Source: Octadecabacter dasysiphoniae
Lineage (GTDB): Bacteria; Pseudomonadota; Alphaproteobacteria; Rhodobacterales; Rhodobacteraceae
Assembly (NCBI RefSeq): GCF_021532615.1
Contig: NZ_JAKGAQ010000001.1
Location: forward strand, 1,054,001 to 1,118,000
Length of the DNA stretch: 64,000 nt
Reading direction: 5' to 3'
Below, piece by piece: positions 42,638-50,237 of this stretch; the stretch's first letter is position 1; the number at the start of each line of letters is the position of its first letter. The notes under the pieces were generated by a model, which saw only the letters and a list, made by a program, of their open reading frames with translations, was not told the origin of the DNA and did no database searches. Position numbers and translations under genes: made by a program.

Positions 42638-43738
42638 ATGGCGATCATTGCAGGATCGCGCCGGATCAGGCGTACCCCGTTTTCGGACGGCGTAGAGGCG
42701 GCGGGCGTTAAGGGATATACGGTTTATAACCATATGTTATTGCCCACTGTTTTCCGCAGCGTGGTTGAAGACTACCACCATCTGAAATCTGCGGTGCAGG
42801 TCTGGGATGTGTCCGTTGAACGGCAGGTGGAAATTCGTGGGCCGGATGCGGGGAGGTTGATGCAGATGCTGACGCCGCGCGATCTGCGGGCGATGCTGCC
42901 GGGCATGTGTTATTACGTGCCGATGGTTGATGAGACCGGCGGGATGTTGAATGATCCGGTGGCGGTGATGATTGCCGATGACCGCTATTGGGTGTCGATT
43001 GCTGACAGTGATTTGTTGTTCTGGATCAAGGGATTGGCCTACGGTCTTCGTCTTGATGTACTGGTCGATGAGCCGGACGTGTCGCCGTTGGCGATCCAGG
43101 GGCCAAAGGCGGATGATCTGGCCGCACGGGTGTTTGGCGATAAGGTGAAAGACCTGAAATTTTTTCGCTATGGCTGGTTTGATTTCATGGGTCAGCAGAT
43201 GCTGGTTGCGCGGTCGGGCTATTCAAAACAGGGCGGTTTCGAAGTCTATGTCGAGGGGTCCAAAAACGGGATGCCGTTGTGGAATGCCCTGATGGAAGCG
43301 GGCAAGGATCTGGATGTCCATGCGGGCTGCCCCAATCTGATTGAACGCATCGAGGGTGGGTTGCTGTCATACGGCAACGACATGAACCGCGACAATACCC
43401 CCCATGAAGCAGGGCTTGGACGGTTCTGTTCGACCCAGACGGCGATCGGGTGTGTGGGCCGCGATGCGTTGTTGCGCGTGTCCAAAGAGGGGCCCGTCAA
43501 ACAACTGCGCGCGTTGCGCATTGAGGGCGATATTCCGCCCTGTGATCGCGGTTGGCCGTTGATGGATGGGCAGCGACAGGTTGGCACGGTGACGTCTGCG
43601 GCGTGGTCGCCCGATTTTGAAACGAATGTTGCCATCGGGATGGTGCGCATGACCCACTGGGAACCGAAAACGGATGTTGATGTGGTCACCCAAGCGGGGG
43701 TTTTCCCCGCTGTCGTGCAAGAAACTTTTTGGATTTGA
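42638..43738 (+). CDS. dmdA: DMSP demethylase DmdA
   Basis: Protein of 366 residues of the GcvT fold. It transfers a methyl group of dimethylsulfoniopropionate to tetrahydrofolate, giving methylmercaptopropionate. The N-terminus RRIRRTPFSDGVEAAGVKGYTVYNHMLLPTVFRSVVEDYHHLKSAVQVWDVSVERQVEIRGPDA matches marine DmdA rather than glycine cleavage T protein. Other landmarks are MLNDPVAVMIADDRYWVSIADSDLLFW, RSGYSKQGGFEVYVEGSKNGMPLWNAL and LLSYGNDMNRDNTPHEAGLGRF. The acuI gene directly downstream supports this. Confidence 0.9.
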   Translation: MAIIAGSRRIRRTPFSDGVEAAGVKGYTVYNHMLLPTVFRSVVEDYHHLKSAVQVWDVSVERQVEIRGPDAGRLMQMLTPRDLRAMLPGMCYYVPMVDETGGMLNDPVAVMIADDRYWVSIADSDLLFWIKGLAYGLRLDVLVDEPDVSPLAIQGPKADDLAARVFGDKVKDLKFFRYGWFDFMGQQMLVARSGYSKQGGFEVYVEGSKNGMPLWNALMEAGKDLDVHAGCPNLIERIEGGLLSYGNDMNRDNTPHEAGLGRFCSTQTAIGCVGRDALLRVSKEGPVKQLRALRIEGDIPPCDRGWPLMDGQRQVGTVTSAAWSPDFETNVAIGMVRMTHWEPKTDVDVVTQAGVFPAVVQETFWI

Positions 43739-43755
43739 TGAACAGGAGAGATGCT

Positions 43756-44739
43756 ATGTTTAACGCTTTGATAGTTGAGAAGGACGATGAGGGCAAAACG
43801 AGCGCGAGCGTTCGCCAGATCGGTGAAGACCGCCTGCCAGAAGGCGATGTGACCGTCGCCGTTGAATATTCGACGGTGAATTACAAAGACGGTTTGTGCG
43901 TTGGTCCGGGCGGCGGTCTGGTGCGCAACTATCCGCACGTCCCGGGGATTGATTTTGCGGGCACCGTCGAGGCGTCATCGGATGACCGTTACAAGGCGGG
44001 CGACAAAGTTGTGCTGACGGGCTGGCGCGTGGGTGAGGCCCATTGGGGCGGATATTCCCAAAAAGCACGCGTAAAGGCCGATTGGCTGGTGCCGCTGCCC
44101 GATGGATTGGACACGCGTCAGGCGATGGCGGTTGGCACGGCCGGGTTTACGGCGATGCTGGCGGTTATGGCGCTTGAGGATCATGGCATCAAGGACGGGC
44201 CTGTGTTGGTGACAGGGGCTGCTGGTGGTGTCGGGTCGGTCGCGACGGCGATTTTGGCCAATCTGGGCCATGAGGTTGCCGGTGTGACAGGGCGGCCAGA
44301 GACAGCGGATTATCTGAAATCGCTGGGGGCGACGCAGATTGTCGCCCGCGAGGAGCTGAACGAGACCGTCAAACGCCCCCTTGAGGCGGAAACATGGGGC
44401 GGCTGTGTCGATGCGGTCGGCGGTGAGATGCTGGCGCGTCTGCTGGGGCAAATCAAATACGGCGGATCGGTTGCGGCTGTCGGTTTGGCGGGCGGCGCTG
44501 GTTTGCCTGCCACGGTCATTCCGTTTTTGCTGCGCGGTGTGAACTTGCTGGGGATCGATAGCGTCATGCAGCCCTATGACAACCGTGTGCGCGCATGGGC
44601 GCGGATTGCCAAAGACCTGCCGATGGACACCCTTGAGGCGATGGTGCAGCCCGCCGTACTGAGCGATTTGCCAGCCTTGGGGCGTGATATTCTGAAAGGT
44701 CAGATCAAGGGCCGCGTTGTCGTTGATGTGAACGCGTAA
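43756..44739 (+). CDS. acuI: acryloyl-CoA reductase (NADPH) AcuI
   Basis: Protein of 327 residues of the zinc-free medium-chain dehydrogenase/reductase family. Motifs VEYSTVNYKDGLCV, HVPGIDFAGTVEAS and the NADPH site VLVTGAAGGVGSVATAILANLGHEVAGVTGR. It reduces acryloyl-CoA to propionyl-CoA, detoxifying acrylate. In Ruegeria the pair dmdA-acuI is co-transcribed. The same order is seen here with 17 bases between. ATG 43756 has CAGGAGAG before it. Confidence 0.93.
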   Translation: MFNALIVEKDDEGKTSASVRQIGEDRLPEGDVTVAVEYSTVNYKDGLCVGPGGGLVRNYPHVPGIDFAGTVEASSDDRYKAGDKVVLTGWRVGEAHWGGYSQKARVKADWLVPLPDGLDTRQAMAVGTAGFTAMLAVMALEDHGIKDGPVLVTGAAGGVGSVATAILANLGHEVAGVTGRPETADYLKSLGATQIVAREELNETVKRPLEAETWGGCVDAVGGEMLARLLGQIKYGGSVAAVGLAGGAGLPATVIPFLLRGVNLLGIDSVMQPYDNRVRAWARIAKDLPMDTLEAMVQPAVLSDLPALGRDILKGQIKGRVVVDVNA

Positions 44740-44803
44740 ACGATTGGAGCGTTGCCCTCGCGTCGCAACGGGTTAGGTTGCGCGGTGACAAGGGGAGCGT
44801 GAC

Positions 44804-46207
44804 ATGACGCCTGTGATTTACTGGGTTCGACGGGATTTCCGGCTGAGCGATAATGCGGCATTGGTGGCGGCCTGTGAGGCCGGTCCGGTGGTGCCTGTGT
44901 TTATCTGCGACGATATCGTTGAGGCGCAAGGTGGCGCACCCAAATTCCGGTTGGGTGAGGGCGTGCGCGTGTTTGCCGAGGCGCTTGAGGCCGCCGGATC
45001 GCGCCTGATTTTGCGCCGCGGGGATGCCTTGGCTGTGTTGCGCGATTTGGTTGCGGAAACGGGCGCCACGTCGGTGGTTTGGAACCGTCTTTATGATCCG
45101 GTCAGCAAGGCGCGCGATACGGCAGTGAAGGCGGCGTTAAAGGACGACGGGATCGGCGCGGACTCCTTTGCGGGGCATTTGTTGTTTGAACCCTGGACGG
45201 TCGAGACCAAAACAGGCGGTTTTTACAAAGTCTTCACGCCGATGTGGAAACTGGTGCGCGGGCGCGATGTTGCCGCGCCACTAAGCGCACCTAAGATCAA
45301 CGCGCCCGGGGATTGGCCCGCATCAGACCTTCTAGACGACTGGGGGCTTGGCGATGCCATGCGCCGGGGGCGGGACGTTTTGACGGCGCACATCTGTGTC
45401 GGTGAGGACGCCGCACGGGACCGATTGGGTGATTTCATCAAAAATCGCGTCCAGCGTTATGACACGAACCGCGATTTGCCATCGGTGGACGGGACGTCGC
45501 GGTTGTCGGAAAATCTGACTTATGGGGAAATCAGCCCGCGGACCTGTTGGCATGCGGGCTGGGCGGCGATCCATGATGGTAAACCGGATGCAGAAACATT
45601 CTGCAAAGAGCTGGTCTGGCGCGAGTTTGCCTATCACCTTGCCCACCACACGCCGCGTATCATCGACCAGAACTGGAAAGAGGGCTGGGATGATTTCCCG
45701 TGGAACACCGAAGAAACGGCTGAGGTCACGGCGTGGAAACAGGGGCGTACGGGGATACCGTTTGTCGATGCCGCCATGCGCGAGATGTATGTGACGGGCA
45801 CCATGCACAACCGCGGGCGTATGATCGTCGCGTCCTATCTGACCAAGCATCTGATGTGTCACTGGAAAATCGGGCAGGCGTGGTTTGAGGATTGCCTGAT
45901 TGATTGGGACCCTGCGTCCAACGCGATGGGGTGGCAGTGGTCCGCCGGGTCAGGCCCCGATGCGACGCCGTATTTCCGTGTGTTCAACCCCGTCAGCCAG
46001 CTGGAAAAGTTCGACCGTGGGGGCAATTACAGCCGTGCGTGGATCGCAGAGGGGCAGGGAACCCCGACAGACACATCGCTGGCCTATTTTGATGCGATTC
46101 CGAAAAGTTGGGGCCTGTCGCCACAAGACAAATATCCCCGCCCGATTGTCGATCCGGCACAGGGGCGGGAACGCGCGTTGGAGGCCTACAAGAACCGCAC
46201 GTTTTGA
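44804..46207 (+). CDS. phrB: deoxyribodipyrimidine photolyase
   Basis: Protein of 467 residues. N-terminal antenna domain (VIYWVRRDFRLSDNAALVAAC), C-terminal FAD domain with LTYGEISPRTCWHAG, FCKELVWREFAYHLAHH, GRTGIPFVDAAMREMYVTGTMHNRGRMIVASYLTKHL, DWDPASNAMGWQWSAGSGPDATPYFRVFNP, all typical of class I CPD photolyases. Repairs UV-induced pyrimidine dimers in light. GGGGAGCG before ATG 44804. The next gene (cfa) is co-oriented. In Rhodobacter relatives photolyase and cfa are singlet-oxygen regulon members. Confidence 0.94.
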   Translation: MTPVIYWVRRDFRLSDNAALVAACEAGPVVPVFICDDIVEAQGGAPKFRLGEGVRVFAEALEAAGSRLILRRGDALAVLRDLVAETGATSVVWNRLYDPVSKARDTAVKAALKDDGIGADSFAGHLLFEPWTVETKTGGFYKVFTPMWKLVRGRDVAAPLSAPKINAPGDWPASDLLDDWGLGDAMRRGRDVLTAHICVGEDAARDRLGDFIKNRVQRYDTNRDLPSVDGTSRLSENLTYGEISPRTCWHAGWAAIHDGKPDAETFCKELVWREFAYHLAHHTPRIIDQNWKEGWDDFPWNTEETAEVTAWKQGRTGIPFVDAAMREMYVTGTMHNRGRMIVASYLTKHLMCHWKIGQAWFEDCLIDWDPASNAMGWQWSAGSGPDATPYFRVFNPVSQLEKFDRGGNYSRAWIAEGQGTPTDTSLAYFDAIPKSWGLSPQDKYPRPIVDPAQGRERALEAYKNRTF

Positions 46208-46331
46208 AGCCTTTGAAAAGAAACAAAGATCAGCCGTGACAGATTTTTCCGAAGCCGTTAATATATAATGAAACTACGGGGCTACTCACCGCGTATACCT
46301 TCTAAACACAACGCCAACACCTGGAGCGTCG

Positions 46332-47543
46332 ATGATCCTTACGACCACGCAAGGGCAGTCCAATCTGCCCCGCTATTTCAGTTCCGTTTTTGATATGATG
46401 AAGCACCTGCCACGGGGGCGGGTTGATTTCGTGCTGCCCGACGGGCGTACGTTTCGCGCCGATTCAGGTGAGGCCGGATATGTCGCTGTTCTTGAGGTTC
46501 ACAACGATGATTTGTTCGCCCGTTTGATCCGCGAAGGCGATCTGGGGTTTTCTGAGGCCTACCTTGACGGATGGTGGTCCACGCCGGATTTGATGGCGTT
46601 TATGGATTTGGTCAGCGATGACGCCGAAGAGATTTATGACGGCTTTCCGGGGCAAGGGTTGATCCGCACCTACGAAAAGCTGCGGTTCTGGTGGCAGAGC
46701 AATTCAAAGCGCCAAGCGCGCAAGAACATCAGCTATCACTACGATCTGGGCAACGAATTTTATGGCCTGTGGCTGGACGACACGATGACCTATTCGAGCG
46801 CCAAGTTCGAAACCGGTCAGGAAGATCTGGAAAAGGCGCAGACGCAGAAATACGCATCCATGGTTGATGAAATGGGCGTCAAAGCGGGCGATCATGTTCT
46901 GGAAATCGGCTGTGGTTGGGGCGGGTTTGCGGAATACGCCGCCAAAGAACGCGGGTTGAAGGTTACGGGGCTGACCATCAGCCAAGAACAGTTTAACTAC
47001 GCCGTGGAGCGCATTGAAAAGGCTGGTCTTTCTGATCAGGTCACGTTCAAGATGCAGGATTATCGCGACGAAAAAGGCACCTATGACGGCATCGCATCTA
47101 TCGAGATGTTCGAGGCTGTGGGCGAGAAATACTGGCCGACCTATTTCGAAACCGTGCGCGAACGCCTGAAACCCGGCGCGCGCGGCACGTTTCAGGTGAT
47201 TTTGGTGCAAGACAAGCGCTGGCATGTCTATAAACGCGGCGTTGATTTCATCCAGAAATACATTTTCCCCGGTGGGATGTTGCCTGCCCCGACCATCCTG
47301 CGCGAGACAATTCGCAAGGCCGGTCTTGAGGTCACGCAGTCCGTGGAATTCGGGCAAAGTTACAGCGATACGCTGCGCCGCTGGCACGATACATTCAACG
47401 AAAAGTGGGATCAGGTGGCCGAAATGGGCTTTGATGATCGGTTTCGCAGAATGTGGAACTTTTACCTCGCCTCTTGCGCGGGGGCCTTCCGCGGGGGTAT
47501 TTGCGATGTAACGCAGATCACGGTGACCCGTCCGGCCAAGTAA
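46332..47543 (+). CDS. cyclopropane-fatty-acyl-phospholipid synthase family methyltransferase
   Basis: Protein of 403 residues. SAM-binding VLEIGCGWGGFAEYAAKERGLKVTGLTISQEQ near residue 195, followed by IASIEMFEAVGEKYWPTYF, and N-terminal DDLFARLIREGDLGFSEAYLDGWW. Members add a methylene bridge, or form furan fatty acids, on membrane lipids. ATG 46332 after a 124-base space that should hold its promoter. No clear -35/-10 assigned. Confidence 0.88.
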   Translation: MILTTTQGQSNLPRYFSSVFDMMKHLPRGRVDFVLPDGRTFRADSGEAGYVAVLEVHNDDLFARLIREGDLGFSEAYLDGWWSTPDLMAFMDLVSDDAEEIYDGFPGQGLIRTYEKLRFWWQSNSKRQARKNISYHYDLGNEFYGLWLDDTMTYSSAKFETGQEDLEKAQTQKYASMVDEMGVKAGDHVLEIGCGWGGFAEYAAKERGLKVTGLTISQEQFNYAVERIEKAGLSDQVTFKMQDYRDEKGTYDGIASIEMFEAVGEKYWPTYFETVRERLKPGARGTFQVILVQDKRWHVYKRGVDFIQKYIFPGGMLPAPTILRETIRKAGLEVTQSVEFGQSYSDTLRRWHDTFNEKWDQVAEMGFDDRFRRMWNFYLASCAGAFRGGICDVTQITVTRPAK

Positions 47544-47588
47544 ACGGGCCCAAAAAGTCGGGCACCTGCAACGGCAAGGAGCAGCGCA

Positions 47589-48029
47589 ATGCCGACTATG
47601 GGACGACTGGTAGGGGCCATCTTGTTTGGTGGTCTTGCGTGGTACACCACATTATTGATTATTCCGCTGTTTCCCGAAAACGCGCCGTTGGGGATGTTCC
47701 AAGAGGTGAACACATTTTTCGGTCTGGTGGCCGGATGGACAGTGGCGGGCCCGCGTGCGGGGCTGGGGTATGTCGCGGCGTTCAGTTACGGGCTGACGGC
47801 GCTGGTTTCGATGGTTGTGATGGCGCTGTTTTTCAATTCTTCGGTTGTGATGATCGAACAATCCTTGCGCAAACGCTATGATGGCCCGGGTGAGGCCGTG
47901 ACGGATGTGTTCCAGATGTTTGTGGATCATGCGTTGTTGATGGCGACACCCGAAATCATCGGCACGCTGGTGGTTGGCGGCATCGTGGGCGGTTTGATCA
48001 CGGAGTTCTTCGGACGGCGGTTCAGCTGA
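47589..48029 (+). CDS. trgA: TrgA family membrane protein
   Basis: Protein of 146 residues with four helices (GRLVGAILFGGLAWYTTLLIIPLF, NTFFGLVAGWTVAGPRAGLGY, ALVSMVVMALFFNSSVVMI, EIIGTLVVGGIVGGLITEFFG), matching TrgA of Rhodobacter, linked to tellurite resistance with TrgB. AAGGAGCAGC before ATG 47589. The stop overlaps the next ATG by one base. Confidence 0.85.
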   Translation: MPTMGRLVGAILFGGLAWYTTLLIIPLFPENAPLGMFQEVNTFFGLVAGWTVAGPRAGLGYVAAFSYGLTALVSMVVMALFFNSSVVMIEQSLRKRYDGPGEAVTDVFQMFVDHALLMATPEIIGTLVVGGIVGGLITEFFGRRFS

Positions 48030-49147
48030 TGGATTTGTTCATTTTCGGGACGTTGCTGCACGTGCCCCTTTTGGAGGCCGTGAGCGGGGACGCTGATGTA
48101 TCCAAGCGGTTGGTGTGGGCTGCGCGCCCCGGATATTCCGTAAGCCGCGTGAGCGGGCAGGTTTTCCCGATGATCCACCCCGCGACGAACGGCGTTGCCG
48201 AGGGCATTATCGTGCAAGGGTTGGATGATACCGCCCTGGAGAGATTGGATTATTACGAAAAGGCGTTCGGGCATGACCGCGTCGAATTTGTGGTGCTGGA
48301 TGCCTATGAACAATCGCGCACTGTCACGGCCTATCTGCCCGAACCCGACCGCTGGAGCACAGCAGAGCTTTGGGATCGTGACGGGTGGATCGCGCGGGCG
48401 GGTGAATTGACGACCATGACAGCGATTGAGGCGATGAGCGTGATGGACCGCATGGCGGCGCCTGAAATGGGCGCGCAATATCCGGCGATGATGGCGCGGG
48501 CCGCATCGCGCCAACGCGCGGCCAAAGACACGGGCACGGGCGGGTTGGGGCGTGCGGATGTGCACGTTCTTCATGCGTCCAAACCCTATGCTGGTTTCTT
48601 TAACGTCGAAGAACTGGACCTGTCGTTTCGCCGCTTTGACGGGTCGATGTCGGACCCTGTGAACCGCGCCGTGCTGGTCGGTGTGGATTGCGCAATTTTG
48701 CTGCCCTATGACCCTGTGCGCGACCGCGTGATGGTGGTCGAACAATTCCGCCCCGGTGCCTATTTGCGCGGTGATCCCAACCCATGGACGTTGGAACCGA
48801 TCGCGGGGCGCATTGATCCGGGCGAAGAACCCGAGGACGCGGCGCGGCGTGAAGCCCATGAAGAAGCAGGCGTGACGGTGACGGATTTGCACTGTGTGTC
48901 CGCCGCCTATCCCAGCCCCGGTTCAACCACGGAACTGTTTTACACCTATATCGGAATCGCTGATTTGCCCGATGGTGCAAACGGGACGGGGGGGCTTGTG
49001 GCCGAGGCCGAAGACATCCGGTCCCATATCATGACGTGGGCTGAATTTGATGCGGCATTGAACGCAGGAAAATTCCGGTTGATGCCGCTGCTTGTGGCGG
49101 GGCTTTGGCTGGCGCGCAATCGCGACAGATTGCGCGCATCTGCTTGA
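48029..49147 (+). CDS. trgB: TrgB: gamma-glutamylcyclotransferase-like plus NUDIX hydrolase
   Basis: Protein of 372 residues with an N-terminal GGCT-like fold (LFIFGTLLHVPLLEAV, GVAEGIIVQGLDDTALERLDYYEKAFG) and a C-terminal NUDIX domain with complete box GRIDPGEEPEDAARREAHEEAGV preceded by RVMVVEQFRPGAYLRGDPNPWTLEPIA, of the ADP-ribose pyrophosphatase type. TrgB works with TrgA in tellurite resistance. This fusion is the family's normal layout. Confidence 0.88.
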   Translation: MDLFIFGTLLHVPLLEAVSGDADVSKRLVWAARPGYSVSRVSGQVFPMIHPATNGVAEGIIVQGLDDTALERLDYYEKAFGHDRVEFVVLDAYEQSRTVTAYLPEPDRWSTAELWDRDGWIARAGELTTMTAIEAMSVMDRMAAPEMGAQYPAMMARAASRQRAAKDTGTGGLGRADVHVLHASKPYAGFFNVEELDLSFRRFDGSMSDPVNRAVLVGVDCAILLPYDPVRDRVMVVEQFRPGAYLRGDPNPWTLEPIAGRIDPGEEPEDAARREAHEEAGVTVTDLHCVSAAYPSPGSTTELFYTYIGIADLPDGANGTGGLVAEAEDIRSHIMTWAEFDAALNAGKFRLMPLLVAGLWLARNRDRLRASA

Positions 49148-49199
49148 AGGTGGGCGGCGTGCAGCCTACACCTTATGTAACTTCAAAAGGTGACCCAAG

Positions 49200-50237
49200 A
49201 TGACCATCCGTTCCGACCTTGCCGACGCTGTTGGCAACACACCGCTGATCCGCCTGCGCGCTGCATCCGAAGCCACGGGCTGTGAGATCCTTGGCAAAGC
49301 TGAATTCATGAACCCCGGCCAGTCCGTCAAAGACCGTGCGGCGTTGTTTATCATTCGCGATGCTGTGGCCAAGGGGCTGTTGAAACCCGGCGGCACCATT
49401 GTCGAAGGGACGGCGGGCAACACGGGAATCGGCCTTGCGCTGGTGGGGGCGTCGATGGGATTCAAGACCGTGATCGTCATCCCCGAGACCCAGAGCGAAG
49501 AGAAAAAGGAAATGTTGCGCCTTGCGGGGGCGGAATTGGTGCAGGTGCCAGCAGCGCCGTACCGCAACCCCAACAACTTTGTGCGCTACAGTGAACGTCT
49601 GGCCAAGGAAATGGCGCGCAACACCAATGAGGGCGTGATCTGGGCCAACCAGTTTGACAATATTGCCAACCGCCAAGCCCACATCGAAACGACTGGCCCC
49701 GAAATCTGGGAACAGACCGACGGTAAGGTGGACGGATTTATCTGCGCGGTCGGGTCTGGCGGGACGCTGGCGGGTGTTGCCATGGCGTTGCAAGACAAGG
49801 GCGTCAAGATCGGGCTGGCGGATCCTGACGGGGCCGCGCTGTTCAATTACTACACCAAAGGTGAGCTGAGCATGACCGATGGCGGTTCCATCAACGAAGG
49901 AATCGGGCAGGTGCGCATCACCGAAAACCTGAAAGATCTGAAGCCGGATTTTGCCTACAACATCCACGACACAGAGGCGCTGCCGTATGTGTTTGATTTG
50001 CTGTCTGACGAAGGCCTATGTCTTGGCGGATCAAGCGGTGTGAACATTGCGGGCGCTGTGCGTATGGCGCACGATATGGGGCCGGGGCATACCATTGTGA
50101 CGATCCTGTGTGATTATGGCACGCGCTATCAATCCAAACTGTTCAATCCTGAATTCCTGCGGTCCAAAAACCTGCCCGTTCCGGCGTGGCTGGATAAAGA
50201 GCCCGTAGTCATTCCGTCGGTCATGGAAGACGTATGA
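49200..50237 (+). CDS. cysK: cysteine synthase A
   Basis: Protein of 345 residues, PLP-dependent O-acetylserine sulfhydrylase. Schiff-base lysine in FMNPGQSVKDRAAL near residue 44, phosphate loop VEGTAGNTGIGLAL, and VGSGGTLAGVAMAL. Makes cysteine from the sulfide produced by CysI. AAGGTGACC precedes ATG 49200. Its stop overlaps the channel gene ATG. It is somewhat longer than the E. coli enzyme (323) and lacks the Rieske-like extension seen in some clades. Confidence 0.93.
   Translation: MTIRSDLADAVGNTPLIRLRAASEATGCEILGKAEFMNPGQSVKDRAALFIIRDAVAKGLLKPGGTIVEGTAGNTGIGLALVGASMGFKTVIVIPETQSEEKKEMLRLAGAELVQVPAAPYRNPNNFVRYSERLAKEMARNTNEGVIWANQFDNIANRQAHIETTGPEIWEQTDGKVDGFICAVGSGGTLAGVAMALQDKGVKIGLADPDGAALFNYYTKGELSMTDGGSINEGIGQVRITENLKDLKPDFAYNIHDTEALPYVFDLLSDEGLCLGGSSGVNIAGAVRMAHDMGPGHTIVTILCDYGTRYQSKLFNPEFLRSKNLPVPAWLDKEPVVIPSVMEDV

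Noticed and set aside
42638-43738. Glycine cleavage T protein
   Set aside because: The N-terminus and the YTVYNHMLLPT motif fit DmdA, and acuI follows directly. No gcvH or gcvP is near.
44760-46331. Singlet-oxygen (RpoE/ChrR-type) promoters before photolyase and the cfa homologue
   Set aside because: Known in Rhodobacter relatives, but I could not find a TGATCC-type -35 with the right spacing upstream of either gene.
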